The notes: generated from the letters alone by a model not told the origin. Shown: positions 55,073-63,905, counted from the first letter of the stretch. The stretch: 64,000 nt of DNA from Alcanivoracaceae bacterium (GCA_023146255.1 JAGLCJ010000003.1:561275-625274); one strand, 5' to 3'. Numbers and translations: made by a program.

Positions 55073-56671
55073 ATGTCATACAGCAAAGACGTCGAATCCC
55101 TCGCCAAGGTCGTCAAGGCCAACAAAACCTGGCAGGCGATTAACCCTGAGTCCGCCGTACGTATGCGCCTCCAGAACCGTTTCAACACCCATCTGGACAT
55201 CGCCAAGTACAACGCAAACATCATGCGTGCAGACATGGCTGCCTACGATAAGGATTCTTCCCAGTACACCCAGTCGCTGGGTTGCTGGCACGGCTTCATC
55301 GGTCAGCAGAAGCTGATTTCGATCAAGAAGCACTTCGGCTCCACCAAGCGTCGCTACCTGTACCTGTCCGGCTGGATGGTGGCTGCACTGCGCAGCGAGT
55401 TCGGCCCGCTGCCGGACCAGTCCATGCACGAGAAGACCAGCGTTGCTGACCTGATCCGCGAGCTGTACACCTTCCTCAAGCAAGCTGATGCGTGGGAACT
55501 GAACCACCTGTTCCGCGACCTCGACGCTGCACGCGCCAAGGGCGACGCCAAGGCAGAAGCCGAAATCATCAACAAGATCGACAACTTCGAAACCCACGTT
55601 GTACCGATCATTGCCGACATCGACGCTGGTTTCGGTAACGCTGAAGCCACCTACCTGATGGCCAAGCAGATGATTGAAGCCGGTGCCTGCTGTATCCAGA
55701 TCGAAAACCAGGTATCCGACGAGAAGCAGTGTGGTCACCAGGACGGTAAAGTAACCGTTCCGCACGCTGACTTCCTTGCCAAGATCAACGCTGTTCGTTA
55801 CGCGTTCCTGGAGCTGGGCGTAGACAACGGCGTTATCGTTGCCCGTACCGACTCGCTGGGCGCTGGCCTGACCAAGCAGATCGCTGTAACCAACGAACCG
55901 GGCGACCTGGGCGACCAGTACAACAGCTTCCTCGACGGCGACTACATCACCAGCGCTGACGACATCCAGAACGGCGACGTGGTTATCAAGGCTAACGGCA
56001 AACTGCTGAAGCCGAAGCGTCTGGCTTCTGGTCTGTTCTGCTTCAAGGAAGGCAGCGGTATCGACCGTGTTGTCCTCGACTGTATCACCAGCCTGCAAAA
56101 CGGTGCCGACCTGCTGTGGATCGAAACCGAGAAGCCGCACGTTGGTCAGATCGCCGAAATGGTTAACCGCATCCGCAAAGTGGTGCCGGACGCCAAGCTG
56201 GTTTACAACAACAGCCCGTCCTTCAACTGGACCCTGAACTTCCGTCAGCAGGTGTTTGACGCCATGCAGAAGGAAGGCAAGGACGTGTCTGCGTATGATC
56301 GCGCCAAGCTGATGAGCGCTGACTACGACAACACCGAGCTGGGCATTGAAGCTGACAAGCGCACCGCATCGTTCCAGCGCGACGCAGCCCGTGAAGCAGG
56401 TATTTTCCACCACCTGATCACTCTGCCGACCTACCACACTGCCGCTCTGTCCACCGACAACCTGGCCAAGGGTTACTTCGGCGAAGAAGGCATGCTGGCT
56501 TACGTTGCAGGCGTTCAGCGCAAGGAAATCCGTCAGGGCATCGCTACCGTGAAGCACCAGGACATGGCCGGTTCCAACATCGGTGATGACCACAAGGAGT
56601 ACTTCGCTGGTGAAGCTGCACTGAAGGCTGGTGGTAAAGACAACACCATGGGCCAGTTCGAGAACGTCTGA
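55073..56671 (+). CDS. aceA: isocitrate lyase (long, Pseudomonas type)
   Basis: 532 residues, the long form found in pseudomonads. Active-site features are CWHGFIGQQK, ADIDAGFGNAEATYLMAKQM and the catalytic cysteine C220 in SDEKQCGHQDGK. It splits isocitrate into glyoxylate and succinate. Codons are strongly biased to the favoured set (AAC, ATC, GGT, CGT, CTG), as in highly expressed genes. I chose the ATG at 55073; an upstream in-frame Met would add residues with no likeness to the family. No malate synthase gene is in the window. Confidence 0.96.
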   Translation: MSYSKDVESLAKVVKANKTWQAINPESAVRMRLQNRFNTHLDIAKYNANIMRADMAAYDKDSSQYTQSLGCWHGFIGQQKLISIKKHFGSTKRRYLYLSGWMVAALRSEFGPLPDQSMHEKTSVADLIRELYTFLKQADAWELNHLFRDLDAARAKGDAKAEAEIINKIDNFETHVVPIIADIDAGFGNAEATYLMAKQMIEAGACCIQIENQVSDEKQCGHQDGKVTVPHADFLAKINAVRYAFLELGVDNGVIVARTDSLGAGLTKQIAVTNEPGDLGDQYNSFLDGDYITSADDIQNGDVVIKANGKLLKPKRLASGLFCFKEGSGIDRVVLDCITSLQNGADLLWIETEKPHVGQIAEMVNRIRKVVPDAKLVYNNSPSFNWTLNFRQQVFDAMQKEGKDVSAYDRAKLMSADYDNTELGIEADKRTASFQRDAAREAGIFHHLITLPTYHTAALSTDNLAKGYFGEEGMLAYVAGVQRKEIRQGIATVKHQDMAGSNIGDDHKEYFAGEAALKAGGKDNTMGQFENV

Positions 56672-56697
56672 TCTCGATAAGGTTTAACGGTGTGAAG

Positions 56698-56727
56698 AAA
56701 AGGCGGGGCGAAAGCCCCGCCTTTTTT
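56698..56727 (+). terminator. rho-independent terminator after aceA
   Basis: AAAAGGCGGGGC-GAAA-GCCCCGCCTTTT plus further T residues. Strong textbook form with a GNRA loop. Confidence 0.95.
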
Positions 56728-56747
56728 ATTGGTGCCCGGTTTTCCGT

Positions 56748-57042
56748 TCAATACTGATTCAGCTCTCGCGCTCCGTGCAGTATGCGCGTCAAAAGAATGC
56801 CTCGGTCTGACTTGCGGTAATAAAAGACGTTGTTCCGGAAAGGAAAGCTGAACAGGCCTTCGTGCAGCTCGGGCCTTTGCCGGCCGCTGTCGGGGAACTC
56901 GCTTAGAAGAAGTGCGCGATGGAAAAGCAGGTCGATAAAGCGATCAGCATTCTCAGGGCTGTCGGTGGCGATATGCAGCCAGATGTCAGTGAGATCCTGT
57001 TCTGCACTGCCCGGATAATTGCAGTCTATCTCTTTCGTCCAT
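56748..57042 (-). pseudogene. ParE/RelE-family toxin, broken by a one-base insertion
   Basis: From the ATG at 57042 the reverse strand reads MDERDRLQLSGQ and then leaves frame. The neighbouring frame continues AEQDLTDIWLHIATDSPENA through FPDSGRQRPEL to GARELNQY and stops at 56748. The joined reading gives a typical ParE of about 97 residues. The length of 295 bases is one more than a multiple of three, and an extra T (reverse strand) at 57006 in CAGTGCA explains the break. The second frame has no start codon of its own nearby. The ATG overlaps the end of the antitoxin gene, the normal layout. Loss of function or a sequencing error are the two explanations. Confidence 0.8.
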
Positions 57043-57292
57043 TGTCGAGCGCTTCCCTGCCGTCCCGCTTTATCTTCGCTGGGTCAAAGGGCAGCGGTCC
57101 GTTCGCTGCCAGCGAGGCGTCACCCTCGGCAATCGATATGCGCAGACTCTCGAGCTTTGCCTGCCGCAGCGCCTCCCGTTCCTCCAGAAGCCGCAGGGCG
57201 TCGCGAACCACCTCGCTGGCGGAGTGGTACATGCCCGATTCGACCTTTTGCTTGATCAGCAGCTCGAGTTCCGGAGTAAGGGAGATGTTCAT
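57026..57292 (-). CDS. ParD-type antitoxin (ribbon-helix-helix)
   Basis: 88 residues. The N-terminal ribbon-helix-helix is MNISLTPELELLIKQKVESG followed by MYHSASEVVRDALRLLEERE; the C-terminal acidic/helical part would wrap the toxin. It overlaps the toxin start by 17 bases. It normally represses its own promoter and neutralises ParE. Here the toxin is frameshifted, so it is an antitoxin without an active partner unless a second ParE exists elsewhere. Confidence 0.88.
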   Translation of the reverse strand: MNISLTPELELLIKQKVESGMYHSASEVVRDALRLLEEREALRQAKLESLRISIAEGDASLAANGPLPFDPAKIKRDGREALDNGRKR

Positions 57293-57626
57293 GGCGGTAT
57301 CCAGAGATCATGATTTGCACCAATGATAGCAAATATTGTTATTGGGGCTGCAATTATGGATATGTTTCTACGCAATTATGCAATTGCTTGAATATAAAAG
57401 GTTTTCCAATATCCTGGAGTCGTTTGGGGCTGATTGCTGTGTAGGACATGGCTTCGTATTGGGGTATTGAACTTCTGGTGTGATGAAGGTGCTCATCTCG
57501 GGCTTTCCAATATGGTTACTTTATTGACTTTGTCTTCTTGATAGATATTGTTGCTTATTATTGTGAGGCTCGTTTTAAGGTGCTCATTAACGAGATCCTT
57601 ATGCAGACAAACTGGTGTGCTTTTAT
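57293..57626. other. AT-rich intergenic region between antitoxin and restriction gene
   Basis: 334 bp, clearly more AT-rich than the window average. The 11-base direct repeat AAGGTGCTCAT occurs at 57486-57496 and 57577-57587. TTTCCAATAT also occurs twice (near 57404 and 57505). No recognisable controller (C) protein gene or transposase remnant is seen. Confidence 0.5.
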
Positions 57627-58544
57627 ATGAAGAACATTGAAGTTGTGCGTCGAGAAGTGATTGATAACCTGTTCGATATGAAAACAATGCAGACGGTCTG
57701 GCCTGTATGGAAAGCAACTATAAACTCCCTTCTCGGTGCCAGACCCACCGTCAGATCTTTGCTTGATCTAGGGGAAAATCTTGCCGATGTGTTCTCGTCA
57801 ACGGGGGAGGCTGGGAGGAAGCAGGATTCTCTTTCTGGCGGCGGGGCTGCATGGGAGGGGCTTGTCTGTTGGTATTTAAATCTTTGCCTTGTAGATACGC
57901 CGTGCGTGGTTTTTAAAAAGGCAAAGATGATTCCAGCGCCCATTACGAAATCTATAACAGTTTTGTATGGAACGGTGGCAACAAATACTGAGTCGGATCT
58001 TGTGGCAGTTACATTCCCCGATATTTCAATAAGGGAGGTTCCTCCGGTCTATAAAAATGCATTGTGTGATCAATTTAATACCGACATAGAGGTAGCTCTA
58101 AGAGATGTCGAGGTCTGCGTTATACAGTGCAAAACCAATTGGAATGATAATGCTCAGATTCCCATGCTGTGGGATATGATCTATACCTCGGCACGGTCCG
58201 GTTTGAGTGGGGCAAGTCAGGTTTCTGTTGGGGTGGATGGGTTTTCTGTAAAGCAGCTGAAATCGTTTTCATATGCTTTCGTTACTGTGCCATCAAACAA
58301 AAAAGCGAAATATAAGTCCGAGTCTACAGCGGTGCTTCGCGTGAGGCCGCTTTCCGGAGGGAACTACTGGGGGAAGGCTAGTGTTCCTGGGGTTGCACTG
58401 AGGCTTTCCGATATTCTTGGTCGAAACTTCGCGAATGCGATTAGTTCTAGGCCGAATGGTTGGCCTGCCGATATGCAGACCAGCCTTGATCGTCTCAACC
58501 AAGATTATGGTTACTTTAGATTGGGTGATGGCTATAAAGTCTAA
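57627..58544 (+). CDS. putative type II restriction endonuclease (PD-(D/Q)xK variant)
   Basis: 305 residues from ATG 57627 (a GTG at 57615 is possible); the ribosome binding site is poor. I do not recognise a named enzyme. A nuclease-like core is visible: Glu77 in GAAWEGLVCWYL, Asp124 in TESDLVAVTF, and Q167-C-K169 in VCVIQCKTNWND, which fits PD-(D/E)xK with Gln in place of the usual acidic residue. It is convergent with a C5 cytosine methyltransferase, the two stops being 24 bp apart. This is the standard sign of a type II restriction-modification pair. Base composition is lower in GC than the neighbours, suggesting horizontal gain. Confidence 0.75.
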   Translation: MKNIEVVRREVIDNLFDMKTMQTVWPVWKATINSLLGARPTVRSLLDLGENLADVFSSTGEAGRKQDSLSGGGAAWEGLVCWYLNLCLVDTPCVVFKKAKMIPAPITKSITVLYGTVATNTESDLVAVTFPDISIREVPPVYKNALCDQFNTDIEVALRDVEVCVIQCKTNWNDNAQIPMLWDMIYTSARSGLSGASQVSVGVDGFSVKQLKSFSYAFVTVPSNKKAKYKSESTAVLRVRPLSGGNYWGKASVPGVALRLSDILGRNFANAISSRPNGWPADMQTSLDRLNQDYGYFRLGDGYKV

Positions 58545-58567
58545 TTAGGCTCGCGGCATCAATTTTC

Positions 58568-59818
58568 CTATGAAATCATCTTTATAAAATGCTTTCCTAT
58601 CTCATGCGCTAATTTTACCGGAACGGCGTTCCCAATTTGTGTGTATTTTGGGACCTCTCTGTCGAAAATTCCCGCTTGGGGATTTCCTGCCCGTCGTATA
58701 CCGCCAGTGGTTCGTTTTCCGGCAAACTCATACCAATCTGGGAACATCTGGATTCTGGCCCATTCTCTGACGGTTGGGCTTCTTGGTTGGCAGTAATGAA
58801 CATAGTCGTCGGGCAGCGAGGTTGCCGTGATGGTTGGGCCTCTCTCGTCCCAAGTTTCAGGTAGGACTCGCTGAGCAAACTTCTTTGTTTTCATGGAGTC
58901 TGGTATGACGCCATCATTTGCAAGCATGTGAGAGAACTTATCAATAATTTTTTGTGAGTGGTTACTATATACATGCTCGGTTAGCTGAGTGTTTTTTCCT
59001 CGGACCTTGCCTGTTTCAGGGTCCAATCTGAGCTGTTTCTGCCAATGATTCTTTGCAGGCGAAGGGTACTTCGTGGTTTCCCCTCCGGGCGTGTAGTCGG
59101 GATCAACCAGATCTGAAAGTAGCTCTGGTATTGAGGGGTAACCTCCTGTGGTCTCGGGCAAGAACCCATTGGCAACTCTACCGGTTACTTCCTTGATGCC
59201 GAGATCGTTCCGAATGCCTACGGCTAACACTCGTGGTCGGTTTTGCGGAACCCCATAGTCCTTCGCATACACAAGCTGCCAGTTGACGGTGTACCCAGGG
59301 ATATTCTTTAAGGTTGCAAGCACATCTCGCCAGATTTCTCCTGACTCTCCTTTGCTATCTGTCCACTTTGCATTGAGCAATCCCCGAACGTTCTCAAACA
59401 AAAAAATCTTCGGACGAAGAACATTGATTACACGAGCATAATGTTGGTACAGATGGTTGGACGGCAGTTGGGCCTTGTCCACAGCATACGAGCGCCGGTG
59501 TCCAATTCCAGAGTACCCCTGGCATGGAGGGCCACCCGCCACGAGATCAATGTCGTTGATCAGGAAATCTGTTTTGAAGTCAGACTTCAGGCCTTCAAGA
59601 GTTCCGGGTTTGACCGTCAGATCCTTGATGTCATTCTTGTTGTATTTTTTCCTGAGCCACGGGTAGTGATCATCTCGATTGAGAAGATAGGTTCCCATTG
59701 CGTCCGGGCTTAATTCGTTGACAAACAGTGGCGTGAAGCCTGCCTGTTCTAGACCTAGCGAAAGTCCGCCACAGCCGGCGAATAAATCAACGAATGTGAA
59801 CTTCTTCTTTTTGGCCAT
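58568..59818 (-). CDS. DNA (cytosine-5-) methyltransferase of a type II R-M system
   Basis: 416 residues. All key motifs are present: I VDLFAGCGGLSLGLEQAG, IV GGPPCQGYSG with catalytic Cys99, VI FENVRG (141-146), VIII QNRPRV (192-197) and X QIGNAVP near 395. Between VIII and IX lies a target-recognition region of about 130 residues. It methylates C5 of a cytosine at an unknown site to protect host DNA from the convergent nuclease. A near-consensus SOS box overlaps its likely -10. Base composition is lower in GC than the core genome. Confidence 0.93.
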   Translation of the reverse strand: MAKKKKFTFVDLFAGCGGLSLGLEQAGFTPLFVNELSPDAMGTYLLNRDDHYPWLRKKYNKNDIKDLTVKPGTLEGLKSDFKTDFLINDIDLVAGGPPCQGYSGIGHRRSYAVDKAQLPSNHLYQHYARVINVLRPKIFLFENVRGLLNAKWTDSKGESGEIWRDVLATLKNIPGYTVNWQLVYAKDYGVPQNRPRVLAVGIRNDLGIKEVTGRVANGFLPETTGGYPSIPELLSDLVDPDYTPGGETTKYPSPAKNHWQKQLRLDPETGKVRGKNTQLTEHVYSNHSQKIIDKFSHMLANDGVIPDSMKTKKFAQRVLPETWDERGPTITATSLPDDYVHYCQPRSPTVREWARIQMFPDWYEFAGKRTTGGIRRAGNPQAGIFDREVPKYTQIGNAVPVKLAHEIGKHFIKMIS

Positions 59819-59855
59819 TGTTTCGACTCGGTCTCAACCTGTTTTATGGCGGGTA

Positions 59856-59871
59856 CTGTACATATAGACAG
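59856..59871. promoter_or_regulatory. LexA (SOS) box at the methyltransferase promoter
   Basis: CTGTACATATAGACAG is an exact CTGT-N8-ACAG. Over 20 bases (59854-59873) it agrees with 16 positions of the E. coli consensus. On the reverse strand TTGCAG (59878-59883), 17 bases, TACAGT (59855-59860) form a plausible promoter whose -10 overlaps the box. It lies 37 bp ahead of the methyltransferase ATG. Confidence 0.7.
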
Positions 59872-59985
59872 ATATTCCTGCAACGTCAGAAATGTAGGAG
59901 ATCTGCCCTATTTCGCGAGGGATTCTAGCTGTGACGTGTCTTCGAGTCCAGGAGATTTTAATCAGTGATTTGGTGCCCAATTGGC

Positions 59986-60753
59986 TCAATGAATGCCCGG
60001 AATGGACTTTGTTAATCGTACAAAAAACAGGCAGGCCAGATACAGGAACAGCACCGGCATCAAAAACAGCATCACCAGTGGCCACAGGTTTGATCCCATC
60101 AGCAAGGCAAACAGGGTGTAGCCGGTGATCGGGATTGATGCCCACAGCGGTAGCAGTCCGGCGCGGCGCCAGTTATCGTGCCAGCGTCGCCAGATCCATG
60201 TCTGCAGTATGAAGTAGCCGGGTACTGACCAGGCCATCAGCATAATCAGCCAGTCAACGCCGCCGCTGCTATAGGCTTGCTGCATATCCTGCGTCACGGT
60301 TTGTTGCTGTTCATTGCTGAGCCGAGTGGCCCATTCCGGTCGCGGCTGGCGCTCTGCACCTGCGCTCCAGTAGACGCTGCTATCAAGCGCAATCTCGCTG
60401 ATGGTTTTCCAGCTGTGACTGGAAACGCGCAGGGTGAGACTGTCTGGCTTGAAGTGTTCGCGAAAGGCGATCCAGGCGATGGCTTCGCCTTCACCGGCGG
60501 GGTAGGCCGGAGACGGATTCATCATCGCCCCGGCTTGTTTATCGCCCGGCCCGCTGGCGTGAATCTGAAAGCGCAGTGGTTGGTCGCTCTGGTAGTGGAT
60601 ATGCACATACAAAGCGTCGTCGGTGGCCAGCGCCTGATCCACGGGATGGCTGGCAAGTATTTCGATGGAAGGGCTGGCTGCCCGGGCGGGAAACCAGGGC
60701 AGCGATAACAACAGCAGGATGATTAGGGGGAGAGCGTTCCGTGAAGGGCTCAT
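59986..60753 (-). CDS. hypothetical membrane-anchored protein
   Basis: 255 residues. An N-terminal signal (LPLIILLLLSLPWFPARAAS) leads to a periplasmic beta-rich domain (about 25-130). Two or three membrane segments follow at the C-terminus (GVDWLIMLMAWSVPGYFILQ, IPITGYTLFALLMGS, VMLFLMPVLFLYLACLFFV). I do not recognise the family. It follows the lipoprotein gene at 60772 by 18 bp and is probably co-transcribed with it. Confidence 0.75.
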   Translation of the reverse strand: MSPSRNALPLIILLLLSLPWFPARAASPSIEILASHPVDQALATDDALYVHIHYQSDQPLRFQIHASGPGDKQAGAMMNPSPAYPAGEGEAIAWIAFREHFKPDSLTLRVSSHSWKTISEIALDSSVYWSAGAERQPRPEWATRLSNEQQQTVTQDMQQAYSSGGVDWLIMLMAWSVPGYFILQTWIWRRWHDNWRRAGLLPLWASIPITGYTLFALLMGSNLWPLVMLFLMPVLFLYLACLFFVRLTKSIPGIH

Positions 60754-60771
60754 GGGTGTCGGCCTTGCGGA

Positions 60772-61422
60772 TTATTGCCGTTTTATCACACCGTCACTAT
60801 GCAGTTTTTTTGCGAGCGCTTTGGCAAAATCATTCACACCGCTTTCTGCGCTTGTCGGGTTCAATGTCACCGATTGGGCTTTCCATACAGGCTCGGCGGT
60901 GCCGACGTCGTAGACGGTGATCTGAACGTAGTATTCCTTGTTTTTCTGGTAGTAACCCGGCGCGTACAGCGACTCATACTGGTAGCTGACCAACGCCGGG
61001 TACGGACCGGCAGGTGCGGTAACGACAACCGGGCGTTGTGTTATTTGCGACAGGATATACTCCTCCCGACTTTCCGTCTTCAGGTAGGAAGCCACAACAA
61101 CGGCATCTGCTCCCGAACTGCGTACCGCGGTGATCACCCGTTCGCGGACATCCTCAGCTGCCAGATCTTCCACGGTTAACAGTGTGCGAGCCTGAGTTGT
61201 GCGGACGCCGAGCGGTAAAAGGTGCTCGTCGATGGATTCTTCAATCCATCTTGAAATGGTCTTGTCCGGTGTCATAACCAGTACAAAAACGTGCTCGTAG
61301 CCCTGGGCAGTCTTATCGCTGGCAGTCCAGTGAGAATGAATCTGCGTACGGCTGGTACAGCCAGCAAGCAGGCTGAGCAAGGCGACAGGCAGTAGCAAGT
61401 GTCTAATGGTCAACGGGATCAT
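60772..61422 (-). CDS. outer-membrane or periplasmic lipoprotein (DUF4136-like)
   Basis: 216 residues. The signal ends in lipobox LLAGC with Cys21 in LSLLAGCTSRTQIHSHW. The body (YEHVFVLVMTPDKTISRWIE, SSGADAVVVASYLKTESREE, VYDVGTAEPVWKAQS) resembles DUF4136-type lipoproteins that sit on the inner face of the outer membrane. Role unknown. It is divergent from the lipocalin gene and co-directional with the membrane protein behind it. Confidence 0.82.
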   Translation of the reverse strand: MIPLTIRHLLLPVALLSLLAGCTSRTQIHSHWTASDKTAQGYEHVFVLVMTPDKTISRWIEESIDEHLLPLGVRTTQARTLLTVEDLAAEDVRERVITAVRSSGADAVVVASYLKTESREEYILSQITQRPVVVTAPAGPYPALVSYQYESLYAPGYYQKNKEYYVQITVYDVGTAEPVWKAQSVTLNPTSAESGVNDFAKALAKKLHSDGVIKRQ

Positions 61423-61508
61423 GTTTGCCTCGGGCTTGTTGTAATTGTGTGGGGGAGCTTATGGGTAGAAGATGCGGCCATAGTCCTATGCGGGAATGTA
61501 GAGTGCAA

Positions 61509-62051
61509 ATGGTGACCAGTATGCGATGGACGGCAAGATCGGCGCTCTGTGTGTGGGTGTTGTTACTGGCCGGCTGCACCGGTGTGCCGGAAGGCATTAG
61601 CCCGGTAAAGGATTTTGAGCTGACCCGTTATCTGGGCGCCTGGCACGAGATTGCCCGGCTGGATCATTCCTTTGAGCGCGGTATGTCGCAGGTCTCGGCC
61701 GACTACTCGCTCAATGACGATGGCTCGGTCAAGGTGGTCAATCGCGGTTATCTGGCTGAAAAGGATGAATGGAAAGAGGCCATCGGAAAGGCAAAATTTG
61801 TCGGCGCGGAAGATGTCGGCCATCTCAAGGTGTCGTTCTTCGGCCCGTTCTATGGCGGCTATGTGATCTACGCGCTGGATCATCAGGGCTACCAGTACGC
61901 CTTCGTCACCAGCTACAACCGCGACTACCTCTGGCTGCTGGCGCGCACCCCGCATATCAGCGATGCCCTGAAGCAGCAGTTTGTCCAGCAGGCCGAGGCG
62001 CTCGGCTTTGATACCGCAGCGCTGATCTGGGTGGAGCAGGCTGGCAACTGA
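61509..62051 (+). CDS. blc: lipocalin-family lipoprotein (Blc-like)
   Basis: 180 residues from the ATG at 61509; ATG 61521 is possible and gives the same lipobox. Signal MVTSMRWTARSALCVWVLLLAGC makes the protein a lipoprotein, quoted here in part. The lipocalin signature is RYLGAWHEIARLDHSFERG, followed by VSADYSLNDDGSVKVVNRGY and FFGPFYGGYVIYALD. Blc binds lysophospholipids and fatty acids at the outer membrane and is induced by envelope stress in other species. Confidence 0.92.
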   Translation: MVTSMRWTARSALCVWVLLLAGCTGVPEGISPVKDFELTRYLGAWHEIARLDHSFERGMSQVSADYSLNDDGSVKVVNRGYLAEKDEWKEAIGKAKFVGAEDVGHLKVSFFGPFYGGYVIYALDHQGYQYAFVTSYNRDYLWLLARTPHISDALKQQFVQQAEALGFDTAALIWVEQAGN

Positions 62052-62108
62052 GCCCGATTCACCGGGTCCGGCATCGGGTTTGCTATACTCCGGCATCGTT
62101 TTCCGGAG

Positions 62109-63905
62109 ATGCCCGTGATTCAGTACCGCATTCAGCCGTCCCGCCCCGAGGCGCACGTTTTCACCGTCACCCTGACCATTCCCGCACCGACCCCGGAAGG
62201 GCAGGTGCTGCGCATGCCGGCCTGGATTCCCGGCAGCTACATGATTCGCGACTTCGCCCGCCATGTGCTGTCGCTGCGCGCAGAAAGCGCCGGCGCGCCG
62301 GTGGCAGTGGCCAAGCTCGACAAGGACAGCTGGCAGGTAGCGCCCTGTGACGGCCCGCTAGAGGTCACCATCGATGTCTACGGCTGGGATCTGTCAGTAC
62401 GCGGCGCCCATCTGGATACCCGCCACGCCTACTTCAACGGCACCTGCGTCTTCCTGCAGCCGATCGGCCACGAAGACCAGCCCTGTGAAGTGGAGATGCT
62501 GGCCCCGGAAGGCGCGGCCTATGCTACCTGGCGCCTTGCCACCGGCATGCCCCGTGTGACGGGCGGTGAATGGGATTTCGGTCGGTTCCGCGCAGAAAAC
62601 TATGACGACCTGATCGATTACCCGGTAGAGATGGGCCACTTCGAAGATGCCCGTTTTGAAGCCGGCGGCATTGTGCATCGCGTGATCATCAGCGGCCACC
62701 GCGGCACCGATCTCGATCGGCTGGTGCGCGATCTGAAACCGATCTGCGAGCAGCACATCGCCCTGTTCGACGAAAAGCCACCGATGCAGGACTACCTGTT
62801 TATGACGCTGGTGACGCCGGACGGTTACGGCGGCCTCGAACACCGCAACTCCACCAGCCTGATGTGCGCCCGCGCCGACCTGCCGCGACGCAGTGATGCC
62901 CCGGACAAACAGCGCGACAGCTACCGGACCTATCTCGGCCTGTGCAGCCACGAATATTTCCACAGCTGGATGGTCAAGCGGATCAAACCGGCGGCGTTCA
63001 CGCCTTATGATCTGAGCCAGGAAAACTACACCGAACTGCTTTGGGCCTTTGAGGGGATCACCAGTTACTACGATGATCTCGGCATGGCCCGCTGCGGCAA
63101 GATCAGCACGGAAAGTTATCTGGAGTTGCTTGGCACCGCCATCAGCCGGGTGGCCCGCGGTCGTGGCGAACAGAAGCAAACCGTGACCGAATCCAGCTTT
63201 GATGCCTGGACCCGTTTCTACAAGCAGGATGAAAATGCCAGCAACGCCATTGTCAGCTATTACGCCAAGGGTTCATTGGTGGCACTGGCGCTGGATTTCA
63301 CCCTGCGCCGCATTACCAGCGGAGCAAAATCCCTGGATGATCTGATGCGCCTGCTATGGCAGCGCTACGGCAAGATCGGTGTTGGTGTGCCGGAGCAGGG
63401 CATTCAGGTGCTGGCGGAGGAGCTGGCTGGAGACTCGTTGCAGGAATTTTTTGATCTGGCGTTGTACAGCACAGAGCCGTTGCCGCTGCCAGAGTTGCTG
63501 GCGGAGGCTGGTGTTGAGTTGCATTGGCGTGCGCCGACCAGTCATGCGGATATGGGTGGCAAGCCGGGTAATGGTGCGTCGCCGCTGAATCTGGGTGTGC
63601 GGCTGGCGGACGATGCGCTGGGTGCGCGCATTCAGGTGGCGTTTGAGCAGGGTGCGGCGATGGCGGCGGGGTTGTCGGCTGGGGATGTGATTATCGCGCT
63701 GAATGGCATGAAGACGGATGCGCGCAAGCTGGATGATCAGTTGCAGCAGTTTTCGCCGGGCGATGATGTTGAGGTGCATGCGTTTCGGCGTGATGAGTTG
63801 ATTCGGGTGAAAGTGCGGTTGGATGTGGGTGAAGCGTCGCTGGCTTACTTGACTGTTGCTCCCGGTGGGTTGACTGAGGTCGGGCGGAGTTGGTTGGGGA
63901 AGTGA
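62109..63905 (+). CDS. M61 family glycyl-aminopeptidase-like protease with PDZ domain
   Basis: 598 residues. The N-terminal beta domain (AWIPGSYMIRDFARHVLSL) is typical of M61. The zinc motif is in GLCSHEYFHSWMVKRIKP with the third Glu in LLWAFEGITSYYDD. A C-terminal PDZ domain covers about 495-570 (IQVAFEQGAAMAAGLSAGDV). No signal peptide is seen, so it is cytoplasmic. GGAG is too close to the ATG at 62109; GTG at 62115, two codons on, has better spacing and may be the real start. From about 63370 the third codon positions change from C-rich to G/T-rich. Confidence 0.92.
   Translation: MPVIQYRIQPSRPEAHVFTVTLTIPAPTPEGQVLRMPAWIPGSYMIRDFARHVLSLRAESAGAPVAVAKLDKDSWQVAPCDGPLEVTIDVYGWDLSVRGAHLDTRHAYFNGTCVFLQPIGHEDQPCEVEMLAPEGAAYATWRLATGMPRVTGGEWDFGRFRAENYDDLIDYPVEMGHFEDARFEAGGIVHRVIISGHRGTDLDRLVRDLKPICEQHIALFDEKPPMQDYLFMTLVTPDGYGGLEHRNSTSLMCARADLPRRSDAPDKQRDSYRTYLGLCSHEYFHSWMVKRIKPAAFTPYDLSQENYTELLWAFEGITSYYDDLGMARCGKISTESYLELLGTAISRVARGRGEQKQTVTESSFDAWTRFYKQDENASNAIVSYYAKGSLVALALDFTLRRITSGAKSLDDLMRLLWQRYGKIGVGVPEQGIQVLAEELAGDSLQEFFDLALYSTEPLPLPELLAEAGVELHWRAPTSHADMGGKPGNGASPLNLGVRLADDALGARIQVAFEQGAAMAAGLSAGDVIIALNGMKTDARKLDDQLQQFSPGDDVEVHAFRRDELIRVKVRLDVGEASLAYLTVAPGGLTEVGRSWLGK

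Noticed and set aside
57493..57717. Small reverse-strand ORF in the AT-rich interval before the restriction gene
   Set aside because: No good ribosome binding site, overlaps the restriction gene start, and the product shows no family pattern; not a convincing C protein.
59930..59960. tRNA-like T-arm piece (TTCGAGTCC) near the right border of the R-M island, as a possible attachment site
   Set aside because: Only a short match, no acceptor or anticodon stem, and no matching copy found at the left border.
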